This document shows positions 46,235 through 57,544 of a stretch of DNA of 62,891 nt, piece by piece (position 1 is the first letter of the stretch; each line of letters begins with the position of its first letter). The notes below the pieces were generated by a model, which ran no database searches, was not told where the DNA came from, and saw only the letters and a program-made list of their open reading frames with translations. Source of the stretch: Ceraceosorus guamensis (Eukaryota; Basidiomycota; Exobasidiomycetes; Ceraceosorales; Ceraceosoraceae). Both the position numbers and the translations under genes were made by a program. The stretch lies in contig NW_020290084.1 of assembly GCF_003144195.1 (NCBI RefSeq), forward strand, positions 1 through 62,891, read 5' to 3'.

Positions 46235-49200
46235 CCTACAGCTGCCTGGACTGTCGCCTGGCCAAAGTGAGAGAGGCGACCCACCCCGCGGAGACGATCT
46301 GACTAGCATGCCGCTGACCTGTTCTGTGCCGCGCGAATTCTAGATTCGATGCTCAGCCCCAACAGACGGAATCGTGCCGTGCAAGCGCTGTGCGAGGCAT
46401 GACAGGGAGTGCGTTTTTGAGAAGCATCGCCGAGGACGCAAGCCTGGAAGATGGTAAGTCGTGCTTTCGGAAAATTCCGCGGATTGCATGTCCGTCCCTG
46501 ATGCTCAGTGTCGCCTGGGCCTACCCGACCAGGAACGGAGCCGGGCCCCCAGCTTCAGGACACTCGCACGAAGCGCACTACTCTGGCTCTGCCTCCACAA
46601 GCAGCTCGCCCGTCGAATTCAGGCGACCGAGATCGGAACACCACTCCGAGCCCAGCGTCATGGTCCCCGCGCCTGCCTCTCAGCACTATCCAACCCATCA
46701 TCCTGGCATGGACACTGTGAGCAGTTTTGGTCGCCCCGCCTCTCAGTGGAGCAGCAATGCACCTCGCAACTCCAACGAGTACGGACGGTCTCAGGTGGCG
46801 CAGGCGATTCCCGACGTGCACAGCTCGCATCGCACGGCTCATGGCAGTCGGTCAGATGGCCACGCTCAACATGCTTCGGAACACTTCTCGATGGGCAGCG
46901 CAGTGCACGAATCGGGTGCCGCCGGTCGAAGCAGCGTCGGCACTCCTGGCTCCGCGTCCAGCTACTCGCCCATGATCCCAAATATGAGGTCTGCTTCCGC
47001 AAGCGCCACGTCGCAGTCTTCTCTTCGCAGCGCAGCCTGGCCAGGCCCGATCAGTATGCCACCCCCGGTGCGTCTACACAGCGCCAACACGCTCGAACAT
47101 CACACACCAGGGACAGCCAGCATCCCACGTTCATGGAACGACTTTGCGAGCCCGAGTCGCAGCCTCTTGTCCCCGGGAATGAGCCTGGCCTACGGTACTC
47201 CTGGCTCCGCTACCGGGAATGTTCACCCAGGGTCGCATTTGACCACGTCCGCTCCCCATCCTGCTGCATCGCCCATGGCGGGGACGCCCAAACGCAAGGC
47301 GGACGAAGACGCCCAGTCTTACATCGGCGACTCTCATCGTTTCACCAACGAGGATGCGAAGCGGCCGCGTGCGAGCGATCCAGCAGTGCGATCAGAGCCG
47401 AGCGAGTCCATACCGATGGAGACAAACTCAGCGGCTAGCACTTCCGAAGAGGATGATGCGGACGAGATCGATCAGCTCGATGAGGACGCGCTTGGGGAGG
47501 GCGCGGATAACGAGGACGTGCTTCAAATCCCGCTCAGATTACTGGCTCACGCCAGCGAAGGGATGGCCGCGACGAAAGCTGGCGAGCAAAAGCAGAGCAC
47601 TGGAGCTGCAACAATCGGACTCGTAAGCCCACCACGCCCACGACCTCGCCCAAGCATGCTCAGCCACCTGGTAGCTGCCGCAGGTGCCCACCATCCCATG
47701 CGCGATCGCACGCTTCCCAGGTTGCCGCACGTCTCAACCATGGCGGCTCGCAGCAACATCCGCACACAGATGAGTCCACCAGCACCTCGACCAAGCATCA
47801 TCGGACGATCGAGGAGCTATACTGCCATCGAGGCCGCAAGCGTGCAAGCTCGTCTCAAGCAAGAGGCTATGATGGAGGCCATCCAACAAGCGGCTGCAGC
47901 TGAAAGACCACAGGTGCTGGGAACGTCCCCTTCTCCGGCGCCTTCGAACGTCATTGTCGGCAATCTCATGGGCGCGGTAAAGGATGCTTCCAATGCCATC
48001 ATTGATGCAGGGGCTTACGAATATCGAGGCGGCAAAACGAGGTCCAAAGCTGGCATCACCGGCAGCGCCACGACACCGACCTCTGCCAGCGGGCCAGATG
48101 CCTCACAAGAGCCTCCCGAAGACCTCGCTGGTGGTCACAGTGAGACGGCTGCTGCGCGCAGCAGGTCTTCTCGCCCCGTGTCAAGTGGTCGCGGCCCGGA
48201 GAGCGAGAGTCCGGCACCCCCCACCGGTACCTCTCACACTGGCAGCAACACCGGGAGTGGGTCAGGAGGAATGCGCAGGCCTAAAAGCGGCGTGCGCGCG
48301 CTGCGCAGACGCTCTCGAGCTGGCATGGACGATGTGGAGCTTGGCAGCGGCGCTCACATTGCAGGAGACACGCCTGCGTTGGACGGTGCTGCTGAACGAT
48401 CAGATGAGCTCGAGGCAGGGGCATCTCACCCGGAATACTGGATGTTGAGCCCCTTTGCATCGAAGCTGGACGTTGAGAAGGGTGATCCAGTCGACGTGGG
48501 TTTTGCGACCATGTCGGAACTGCGAGACTTGTTCGACATTTTCTTCAACCGCATCAATCCGCTACTCAACCTATTGGATCCCTTTCTCCACAGCGTTTCT
48601 TACACGCGCAGCCGATCTGCCCTCTTGACGACAGTCATTGCCGCGTTCGCTGCGCGTCTGAGCGACTCCCAGCGCGACGCAGAGCTGGCAGTCCTCATGG
48701 AACGGCACTGGCGCGAGACGCTCGTCCCAGAAGTCTTGCTTGGCGGTTACAAGTCAGTCGAGCTGAGCCAGGCCTTTTTGCTGCTGTCACTATACGGTAA
48801 GCCGACTCAGCGACTTGCCGACGACAGGTCTTGGCAGTACTTGGGATACGCGATTCGAACAGGCACAGAGATTGGCATCAATCGCCGCGTCGCACCCAGC
48901 GAAAGCCTCGAAGACTCCGAACAGCTCAGACGGCGCATCCGTAATCGATGGCGTACTTGGATGTGCTTGTTCATTAGCGACCGAACTTTGAGCGCTCAGA
49001 CCGGTCGCCCTTTTACGATTAGTACCGACGAGCTCATCAGCAGCGTGGGCACCAACTTCCATCGCGCCGACTGGGCTCTGCCGCAAGACGTCAGTCTGGT
49101 CAGCCTCGTGCAGCTGCGTCGCCTGATTGCTCAGCATGAGAGCGCCTTTAACAACTTTGTCACTGCCGCGCTCGTCGCCCAAGGCGCGCCCAGTGCTCAA

Positions 49201-50481
49201 GGAGAGGAGCCGGATGGGCGTCGTCGAAGCGGAGACGTGGATCTGCGAGAGCTCGAGGCATACCGTCAGCAGGCCAATTCCGACCTTGAGAGATGGAAGG
49301 AAGCGTGGTGCGTATCGGCAGCGGATGAAGCGCACGTGCAGAGTCTGGCCATGGCAGATTTCTTGGTGCGTTGGCGTCCCACTGCGATGCTGCACTACAG
49401 GCATGCCCGACTCTACCTCAACAGCATTGTCCTGCAGACCTTTGAGCAACACAGTGGCGAAGAGTACTCTATCCCTACAGCGCTCGACTGCTGGAACAAC
49501 GCGACGGCCCTCATCGACGTGCTTCTTGACGACATTACGCAGGAGGATCTGGAGTCGTCTCCCAATCAGACCGCCATCATGGCCACCTGGACCGCGATGA
49601 CAGCGCTTCGCCTCACAAAATTGGACCGCGTCAAGCATCCGTGGGTTGATCGCTACGCCATCATTGATCGAGCCAAGCGTCTCGCAAAAGCCTTGGCGCG
49701 AGCTGGTCGCTCTCCCGCGCATCGCAATGGTGCTGCTGGACCGTACGGAAGCTGGCTGCGATCCGTGCTCGAGCTGTACATTCCAGAATCCGAAAGAGCC
49801 GATCACTCTGCCGCCTCGCCGCTCTTGCGCACAAAGCCGGACATCAAGATGGACGCTTCTGAAGAAATGTCTTTGAACGGCGACTCGACCAGCCCCTCGG
49901 CTTCCAGCGCGCTCGTGGGTCTGGCTCTGGACGACGCTGCACCAGATCGCTCCAGCTCTGAGCCCAGCGTCGCAGCTTCTACAGCGATCTCTGAAGCGAC
50001 CTTGCTCGCGCATGCGGTGCCGCTCCTGTCGAGCACCAACGAGATGAGTGTCGAAGGTGCTATTACGACGGCTGAACCGGTTTCCTCACAAGTGAAGCCC
50101 AGCTCGGGTTCGGTGATCGGTCTCACCGAAGCCGAACACCTCTTCGCTGCTGGTCTTCCCCTCACGCACGGCTCCAGCTCGCCCGCAAACGTTGCGTCTC
50201 TGAGCGACAAGAAGCCAGATGTGAGCGACTTTGCGCGAGGTGCTGCGATTGCTACCATGCCTCCAGTCGCTCACGGCACGATTGGATCTGCTATGCCGTC
50301 GACTACAACTACCGCGGCGGCCGCGGCTCCACCGCCAAGCGGAGAGCACCAGCCTTCTTCCGATCCCGAACACAACATTGACATGGCTTTCGACTACCTT
50401 ACTGCTTTCAACAGTCCTTCGTCTGGCTTCCCTGGCGGTTTGTGGCAACCGCAGTCTACCTGGGGCGGCGGCATGTCCTGA
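45892..50481 (+). CDS. Zn(II)2Cys6 fungal transcription factor
   Basis: Exons are 45892-46118, 46242-46266 (25 nt), 46344-46453, and 46509 or 46533 to 50481, giving 1444 or 1436 aa. Splicing the first three yields the binuclear zinc cluster ACLDCRLAKIRCSAPTDGIV, then PCKRCARHDRECVFEK, spacing C-x2-C-x6-C-x9-C-x2-C-x6-C, followed by basic RRGRKPGR. A long disordered region follows, including an acidic EEDDADEIDQLDED patch. The fungal-specific transcription factor domain begins near YWMLSPFASKLD and runs through LFDIFFNRINPLLNLLDP, LGYAIRTGTEIGINRR and WRTWMCLFISDRTLSAQTGRP. It should be a nuclear DNA-binding regulator. The target pathway is unknown, though the middle domain layout recalls Leu3/Aro80-type regulators. 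The intron after exon 1 contains a C49 run. Confidence 0.9.
46184..46232. repeat. Poly-C run of 49 nt inside an intron
   Basis: Pure C from 46184 to 46232 lies in the 123-nt intron 46119-46241, ending nine nt before the exon. It forms the whole polypyrimidine tract ahead of the AACCTACAG acceptor. The complementary strand is a G49 run. Confidence 0.92.
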
Positions 50482-51206
50482 CTGAAGTCATCCACTACGA
50501 CTATATGCAGGCCTTTTACACCAAATCGTCTTGCACCTTTTGTCTGTTCCCTTTTGCATCCCGTTGACTTCTTCATGTCACCCTGCCTCTCCTAACCCTT
50601 TTGTCCTTTGAGTCGCTCCTCGTTACCGTGTCACCTACCTGTCAGCTTTGAGCACGTGCAACCCCAACATATACGAGAAGCGAGCTAGCTTGGGCGCAGC
50701 GCCCCCTTCCCCCTGCCTTTCCCCCTTTTCTCGAACCCCACCTGTTGTTGTCGAATGTCACTTGCGCATTGTTTCTTCTTCTGTCTGCTGCCGCATGCTT
50801 GCTGGTGCGTATGACCGCGTGGGCAACGTTTCGCCGGCACTGCGCCGAGAGGGCATGCATGACTCGCTGCGTCGCTCACAGCAGCTAGACTCACACTGCC
50901 GTCTGCATGCTGCTGGTCCCCACGACAACAAACTTCGATCTGCAAGTTCCACAATTCTGCGGGGCCTTGCTCGACGTTCGAAAAATGGACGGCGACAAGA
51001 GGGGCGCAATGAGCAACGCTATAAATGACAAGTGAGTGGGTCTGCTGCTGCTGTAAGCTTGGATGACCCGGCTAGCATGCAGCTGGGCGTTTGTCGAATG
51101 CGCCATCATGCATGCAGATCTTCGCGCTGCGCCCTCCCTTCGACGCGGTCGAGAGGGGCGCATCAGGGCGAAAAAACCCTGATGAATTCGGGTTGCATGC
51201 ATGCGT

Positions 51207-51245
51207 GCTTGCTTGCTTGCTTGCGGGCGGGCGGGCGGGCGGGCG
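51207..51245. repeat. TTGC then GGGC tetranucleotide repeat
   Basis: About four GCTT/TTGC units change directly into five GGGC units, making one compound tetranucleotide tract. Confidence 0.85.
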
Positions 51246-51599
51246 CAATAGCTTACGAGTCGGACAAGGAGTCTGTCTACATCAGCGGCAGCGCGGCTGT
51301 AGCGGGCGAGCAACAAATCACAATCAAGCTTAATTGCGTCCAGCATTCCCAATCTCTCTCTCTCTCCCCCTAGGCTAACAACTTTCGAGCTGAGATTGAG
51401 CATCTGGTGGGTGCATGGCAACTGCTCTCGGGCGTCGCCACAACGGCGTGTGACCTTTCAGCCAAGGAGAGGCGACACGGCCGCTGCTTGATTGCTGCAG
51501 GTCATCGGGCGAGCGCCGCCAGGCCGACCGCATGGTACGTTCGTCTTGTCAGTCGACAAGCGCCATTGCGCCTAGGAGCAGGCTTGTCTGTCTTTGCAA

Positions 51600-51602
<3 letters not shown>

Positions 51603-51634
<32 letters not shown>
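51603..51634. repeat. (CA)16 microsatellite
   Basis: An uninterrupted CA dinucleotide repeat of 32 nt lies 252 bp upstream of the membrane-protein start. Confidence 0.93.
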
Positions 51635-51637
<3 letters not shown>

Positions 51638-51885
51638 TGTGCCCATGATCCGAAGGTGCGCATGTTGATCGAAGGAAGCGAGATGATATGAGAGATGTTA
51701 CTTGGCCTTTCTTTTCCCTTCTCCTCCTCCATCATCTTTCGTGATCACCTCGCTCTCCTCCCCATACTTTCCCCCCCTCTTTCTCGCTCCATCCAGGGCT
51801 GGCACCCTACCGTGCAGGACACGTACAACCTTATACCTTTTCCCCCTTCATCATCGGCACCGGTTGTCACTTTACACATTCCACA

Positions 51886-54093
51886 ATGGTCTCACACATG
51901 GCGGGCACAGCCAGAGCGTTGCTGGACGACAGCATCAACTCGTTCATGGACACTTTGGCCTCCGCTACTTCGTCCTTGACGGATGCGCCTACCAGCACCT
52001 CTTCCTCTCACAAAGGCAAGAGCAGCAGCCGGTCTGACCACGTTTCAGCTTCCAATGACGACAACAAGGTTACGGTGAGTCTTACATCTTTTTGGACGAT
52101 GATGGATTGGCTGGCTGCCTTTGCGCTGACAGCGTCTTGTTCAATGCGCGCGCAGAAAACGCATACGGTGACTACGACTGGCTGGGAGGAAAAGGCGGCA
52201 ACTTCGATCGATGACAAGCACCAGACGCACACTTCCACCACGCTCGTACCCGCGACGCGCACGACTGTCAGCACCGCGATTCATCTCAAGTCTACGCCAG
52301 CGGTGACCATCACAATGTCGTTGGGAGATGACTTGAAGACATTCACCATGACCCACTCTGCCGGCCTCACTCAACCCACCTCTTGGGCAGACAGGCTCGC
52401 AATGGCCGAGGCTTCGGACGACGAGAAGCAAGCTTGGGCGGATGAGCACGACGGCGAACAGAAACCGGAAGATGACGACAATCCGCTCTGGCTTGTGACC
52501 AATGACGACGAGACGGATGATCTCTCCAACGAGGAGATTGACAGCGCCAACAGCGAAATCAGAAAAGCGACGAGCGAAGCTTGGAACCCGACCTCGCTCG
52601 GCCTTTTGCCAATGACCACCGTCACCTTCACAAACACGGCGTCCACACCGCTCGCTACCTCTCTCCTTGGCGCATCACGCGCAACAACCATCGCCCCCAA
52701 AGCGACGGTGACGGCAGTGGTCAAGGACACGGAGCAATGCGACATTATGGACCTCGATTGCTTTCTGGACAGCATGACTGCCGCTCCTGCCAAACCCACC
52801 AGCACCGACTCGTTTGGACATGCGCAATACGACCGAGTAGGCTCAAACGGTCAGCAGGACAACGGTCCCAATCTGAGCGTCGGCGCCATTTGCGGGCTGG
52901 CTGGTGGCATCTTTTTGTTCTTCCTGCTTGGCGCCATCGTCATCGCATGGACGCGTCGTCGTGCACACGACCGCAAAGAGCTCATGCCGCACAGGCACGG
53001 CCATGATGGGGAGCACGGCTCCTGGGTCGATCAGGGCGGCATCTACGGGGCCTCTCACCAGCAAAGACGTTCGTATTTTCATCCTGCCCACGAGCCGCAA
53101 GCATCGTACACGTACGGAAACGTTGGCAACGGAATGGCGCCACCCGTAGCTCAAGCAGCTGCCGGTGCGAGATCACCACCTGCTGGCTACCGCGTTCTGT
53201 CATCTCGCTTCAGCGACGCTACGGGTAGATCTGAGGAGCAGGAGCAACCGTACATGTCTCAGTCTGGCCATTTCCCCGTCGCAGCAAGCATTCAGCAGCA
53301 GGACCCCTTTGCTGACAGCAACACGTTTGGCGGGTCGAGCCAAGGCCACGGATCGCACGCTTCTCATGCTCGGAGCATCCCTCCGTCGTACGGACACGGT
53401 CGCAACGTGAGCAATGCGAGCGCAACATCCACCAGCACAGCAGCCTATTCAAACCAAACCGTTCCTCCCCTCGAAGATTACGACGTGATGACGGCAAGTC
53501 GAGCGATGCCAGCCTCGGCACCTGCGCGCAACGTCAAGTGGGCGACCGCGAGCGGCGTCGCGCCTCCAGCGCAAGCTGGCACATACACTCGAGGAAGCTT
53601 GGACGAGCAAAGAAACGTGCTGCCGCTGGCGCCGCCACATACTGCGACTGCCGCCGCCGCCGCCGCCACGACTCCAGCAGCCCCTGGCGGGCGGGGAGTC
53701 ATGTCGTACAAGTCCACCGCTCCCTTTCCCATTCCACCCACCGCACTCTCGCAAGCGCCCATCGCCCCGTCAGCAGCATCGCACAGCGCAACAGTGGCCA
53801 AATTCGAAGCTCAGGTCGCAGCGGCAGGATATACGAGCAGCAGCGGCAGCAGCAGCAACAGGGGGACAAACGCAGCAGCAGCGGCAGATGCCAACACTGT
53901 CCACCTCTTGAAGGAGAGGCAAAGGGCTGCTGCGCACGCGCGTCAAAGCAGGGCTACGCTCGCGAGCATCTACAGCGTCGCGAGCGCTCCGGACGATTGG
54001 GAGTACGATGAGGCCGCAGAGCATCAACGGCCTCCCTTGCCACCTCTGCCGCAGCAGTACAACACCTCGCGCGGCATGCACGACCTGGCATAG
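51886..54093 (+). CDS. Ser/Thr-rich single-pass membrane protein
   Basis: Two exons, 51886-52074 and 52156-54093, give 708 aa. The N-terminal 310 residues are rich in Ser and Thr with repeated TTV/TVT stretches (TTTGWEEKAATS, VSTAIHLKSTPAVTITMS), typical of O-mannosylated fungal surface proteins. A Cys pair sits in EQCDIMDLDCFLD. One clear membrane segment follows (VGAICGLAGGIFLFFLLGAIVIAW), then a basic stop-transfer TRRRAHDRK and a 360-residue cytoplasmic tail rich in Gln, Ala, Tyr and Pro. This architecture resembles cell-wall stress sensors and Skg6/Mid2-like proteins, but no family motif proves it. No classical signal peptide is seen at the N-terminus, so the membrane segment may act as the signal-anchor, or an upstream exon may be missing. 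The 81-nt intron is a multiple of three without stops. Confidence 0.7.
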   Translation: MVSHMAGTARALLDDSINSFMDTLASATSSLTDAPTSTSSSHKGKSSSRSDHVSASNDDNKVTVSLTSFWTMMDWLAAFALTASCSMRAQKTHTVTTTGWEEKAATSIDDKHQTHTSTTLVPATRTTVSTAIHLKSTPAVTITMSLGDDLKTFTMTHSAGLTQPTSWADRLAMAEASDDEKQAWADEHDGEQKPEDDDNPLWLVTNDDETDDLSNEEIDSANSEIRKATSEAWNPTSLGLLPMTTVTFTNTASTPLATSLLGASRATTIAPKATVTAVVKDTEQCDIMDLDCFLDSMTAAPAKPTSTDSFGHAQYDRVGSNGQQDNGPNLSVGAICGLAGGIFLFFLLGAIVIAWTRRRAHDRKELMPHRHGHDGEHGSWVDQGGIYGASHQQRRSYFHPAHEPQASYTYGNVGNGMAPPVAQAAAGARSPPAGYRVLSSRFSDATGRSEEQEQPYMSQSGHFPVAASIQQQDPFADSNTFGGSSQGHGSHASHARSIPPSYGHGRNVSNASATSTSTAAYSNQTVPPLEDYDVMTASRAMPASAPARNVKWATASGVAPPAQAGTYTRGSLDEQRNVLPLAPPHTATAAAAAATTPAAPGGRGVMSYKSTAPFPIPPTALSQAPIAPSAASHSATVAKFEAQVAAAGYTSSSGSSSNRGTNAAAAADANTVHLLKERQRAAAHARQSRATLASIYSVASAPDDWEYDEAAEHQRPPLPPLPQQYNTSRGMHDLA

Positions 54094-54310
54094 ATTTCGC
54101 ACTTTCACATCCGTCTGAGTCCCCCTCTTTCCCTCCCCCCCCCCCCTTGCGCGCTCCCCTGTTAATCATGCTCGAGCTTGATCTTTATACCTCTGCCCGT
54201 CGCAATGAACACATATGCGCCTCATCTCACACTGCGTGCCCGCGTCCCAACGCTAGATGGCTATCAAAGCGTGCCACATTTTCTACGGAAGCGTACCAAC
54301 TGTACACACG

Positions 54311-55040
54311 CTAGTCATCCGTGCCGACGCTGGCGTCGGCCGTTCGCTCGGGCGCATAAGAGTATTCGTCCACCCTTCGTCTCGTAGCGCTGTCAGCACC
54401 GCTCGCATCCTGCTGCTTGTTGCTGCTGCTGGGAGCCTGTCGGCTCGCAGATGAAGAAGCATCTCGAGCAAGCTCGCTGCTCGTGACTTTTTGCGGATGG
54501 GCATCGTGTGCTGCGTCGGAAGCGGTCGTCGTAGAGCTATGCGCGCGAAATGTCTGCTGCGCATGAGCATCATCATCCCTCGCAATCGCTCGCGAAGCCT
54601 CTTGGCGGAACTGATCCAGCGCCAGCCTAGCTGCTCCAGTCTCGATGCTTTGCCTAGCCAAACCGACGCAGCTGCCGAGATCATCAGCGCGTCCGGCCAC
54701 GTACAGCAATGCGGAAGCTTGAAGCAGCGTGTAATCCTCCACCGCCTTCAGACGTGTGCCGGCAGGAATGGCGGGCAGTCCCTGGACGGGAGCAGTCTCG
54801 ACTGCAGAAAGCTCGAGAGCGCAAGACAGAGGTTCCGAGGGCGGCAGCAGCAGCAGCTCCTCCGACTGCGTCACATCCTCTCTCGCCTCTTTGCTGCTCC
54901 GCAGCATCTTCAGCACGATGGCTGCATTCTCCGCAGCGCTGTGCGAGTTGACGTGCTTGAGCGGATGTGAAGGCAGCCCAAAGGAAGCTGGGGAGATGAC
55001 AAAGTGCTTGATTTCCTTGTGGCGCAACTCCCATACCTAA

Positions 55041-55072
<32 letters not shown>

Positions 55073-56240
55073 CTGCATGTGAGCAGAGCTGCCAGCGTTG
55101 CTGGAGTGGGAACGCGCCGGAAGCCGGCGCGACTCACATCGGTCTCGCCCTCTGGACTGATCTCGTCGAGTCCTTCTCTTCCGCACACGACCCAAGCTCG
55201 CTCCGTCCCTCTTTCCCTCAGCGCTTCAGCAAAGACGTTGCCAAGGTGAGGTGAATGGACGCCGAGGATGCACCTTCTGGGCTTGACGGGATTGATGAGA
55301 GGGCCCAAAACATTGAAGAGGGTCGGGAAGCCCAAGGAGCGCCGAATGCTTGCCAGTGGACCCAAAGAGGGGTGATAGAGCGGCGCAAAGAGGAAGCTGA
55401 AGGAGAGTCGGGGTAGCAGCGGACCGAGCTGAGACGGAGAGAGGCTCGTCAAGGGGATGCCGAGCGAGATGAGCAAATCTGCTGAGCCTGACGTCGAAGA
55501 TGAAGCGCGTGCGCCGTGCTGGGTGTGAGATGGCAAGGCAGAGCATTCAGCTGGGAAAGTCGGACATCTTCCGTTGCGCGCAAGAGGTCAAATGATGGAC
55601 GCGATTCGTCACTCACTTTTGCTACGCGGACACCAGGCACGCCTGCAGCGACGATGGCAGCGGTGGTGGATACGTTGAAAGTGTCCTGTCCATCGCCTCC
55701 TGTGCCCACCAAGTCTACATAGCCATCGTACTCTGCTCCTTGCTGCTCCCTATCAACGACGCGATCCACGCTGCTCCCCAAATCCACCGCTCGACAGAGA
55801 AAGAGCCTGGCGGCATCAGCCAGCGTGGATGCTTGGCAGTCCAGCCCTGATATCCTGAGCGCTGTCAAAGCGGCGCCCAGCATGGCGTGGTTCTCGGCAT
55901 TGGCGGTGAAAGACACGTCGCTCAAGTGCGACAGGATTTCCTCCACCTCATCTCGACCAGGGCGGGGCGGTGCGGGGCGTGCATGCGCGGAAGAAGAGGC
56001 GGTAGAGGGAGCGCCGTTGGCTGACGGAGATGCGGAAGCGGCAGCAGCCGCACCAGCAGAGGCAGGAGCACCGAGCGAGAGGACGAGGGACTTGAGCAGA
56101 GGTCGAAAGGTGGCTTGCGTGTGCTCTCGAGGCGTAGAAGGCGTGCTTGCTGCCGATGCTGCTGCCGATGCGTTGGAAAGCTTCATGGAGCTGGGTCCAG
56201 CATCAGCTGTGGTCGCACTACCTGCCTCTACTCTCGTCAT
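54311..56240 (-). CDS. TRP4: Anthranilate phosphoribosyltransferase (Trp4)
   Basis: Three exons (56240-55617, 55518-55138, 55036-54311) give 576 aa. The enzyme transfers phosphoribose from PRPP to anthranilate, the second committed step of tryptophan synthesis, in the cytosol. Motifs: HAMLGAALTALRISGL; the PRPP loop [43 protein letters not shown] (seen across the first splice); PLYHPSLGPLASIRRSLGFPTLFNVLGPLINP; WVVCGREGLDEISPEGETDVWEL; and NAAIVLKML. The N-terminus carries an Ala/Ser-rich insert of about 60 residues. The C-terminus extends about 120 residues beyond the usual end as a Ser/Ala-rich disordered tail. ATG 56240 is preferred. An in-frame ATG at 56345 would add 35 residues. The last intron has a (CT) polypyrimidine tract. 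GAGTCAC words lie upstream (see findings). Confidence 0.95.
55042..55071. repeat. GA microsatellite forming a splice tract
   Basis: An AGAGAG dinucleotide run of about 30 nt on the + strand reads CTCTCT on the coding strand of TRP4, immediately before the acceptor of its last exon at 55037-55038. Confidence 0.85.
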
Positions 56241-56461
56241 CGCGTCGTGCGGGGCTTGGCTAATGACCGCGATGGGGCGATGAGCAGGCGAGGTGTGATG
56301 AGGGGGCTGAAAAGGAAAGCAGCACCTGGGTGGAAGGACAAGCACGGCAGGCTGTTTGTGCTGTGCGCGTCAGTCACGAAGTGGTGAGCGTGAGTGAGCG
56401 AGTGTTACCGAGCGGTGCATGCAATCAATGTGAATCAACCGATCGACTCGCAAGCCGCGAA

Positions 56462-56507
56462 GAGTCACGAGTCACGAATTGATGCGCGAACTCACGACTC
56501 ACGTGAG
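56462..56507. promoter_or_regulatory. GAGTCAC word cluster upstream of TRP4
   Basis: Two tandem GAGTCAC heptamers (56462-56468, 56469-56475) and CTCACGACTCACG (56491-56503) lie about 220-265 bp upstream of the TRP4 start. Read on the TRP4 strand the heptamers are GTGACTC, containing the TGACTC core bound by Gcn4/Cpc1 bZIP regulators of amino-acid biosynthesis. Binding is inferred, not shown. Confidence 0.4.
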
Positions 56508-57445
56508 TATAGTACCGTACAAGAGTTCTCGCGGTCGAGAATATTCACGCGGGCAGCTTTCAGACGGCGCAATAGCGTGTGCATGCATGCATGCGCGTCG
56601 ACCGTTGAGCGAGCGATGGAGGGATGCAGAAGCAGCGCGCACTAATCGCAAGGGGCGGGCGGGGGGTTTGGTTTGCGGTCCGCTCGCCCGCCCGGCTAGC
56701 TTATCCAAATGTTCGCCATCACAGTTCAGCAAGCGCCGCTGGAGGAGGTAGGGGAGATGAAGCTGATGAGATGAGAAGGGAGAGAGAGGGGGGCAGGGGA
56801 GGGGACACAACAGACGAAAAGGCAGGTTAGCAGTGCACGCGGCATGCTACATGAATGTTCAAGTCCTTTGGTGGCAGAGGCAGGCAGGCATGCGCATGCA
56901 TATAGCAAGACCGGCCCTTGATTCTAAACTCACGACTCACTCACACTGTTGCGATCGACTCACTTGCGCAGGAGGGATATCATGCGTCGCTGCAGCTGAT
57001 TTGTGATTGAAGACCAGCATACATGCAACGCCATCCGCGGCCACCAATCATTTGATTATTATTCACGATTAGCAGCTTCATCGATCGATCGCGATCGCCC
57101 CGCGCGCGCACGGATGCACGGATGCACGCGGATGCACGCCAATCACAATCACAACAACCGCGGGTGACTCATGAATCAGAATCAGAATCGACTTGATATG
57201 ATGGCGGTGCAAAGGTACGTGAGCCGCAGCCTGTGCACTCGACTCACAACTTCATGGCTGCCCATGCGTGTTGCAACATTTGTGAATAAGATGATGAACT
57301 TGTACTCCAAGAGTAAGCAATAAGGCGAGGCGTGGAAGCGCGCCTTGCTACACGGTCCGCACTCCCATATGCACTCGCGACTCTTGACTCCCGCGGCTGG
57401 CTCACGATATGCAGTGTCCAGATCCGTTGGTATCAGCGAAACCCC

Positions 57446-57480
57446 TGGCATGGCATGGCATGGCATGGCATGGCATGGCA
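57446..57480. repeat. (TGGCA)7 pentamer array
   Basis: Seven perfect TGGCA units (35 nt) lie in the divergent spacer upstream of the large disordered-protein gene. Confidence 0.93.
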
Positions 57481-57544
57481 CATTACGCCCAGGCGTGGCG
57501 GTGGAATTGGAGAGGAAGGATGGATCTACACTCAACTGACAGTC

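Larger units (their letters stand above)
50482..51885. other. Intergenic between the zinc-cluster factor and the membrane protein
   Basis: No gene is recognised in 1.4 kb. Pyrimidine-rich blocks lie at 50580-50640 and 51354-51372 (TCTCTCTCTCCCCCTAG, which looks like a branch-acceptor tract). A CTATAAATGA box lies near 51019. Tandem repeats at 51207-51245 and 51603-51634 are listed separately. A 5' UTR intron for the downstream gene is possible. Confidence 0.4.

Noticed and set aside
48790-50013. 407-codon open frame on the - strand opposite the zinc-cluster factor
   Set aside because: It overlaps the conserved fungal transcription factor domain on the other strand, and its sequence looks random.
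55825-56283. 152-codon open frame on the + strand opposite TRP4
   Set aside because: It is the antisense of the Ala/Ser-rich N-terminus of TRP4. Its composition is explained by that strand and it has no family motif.
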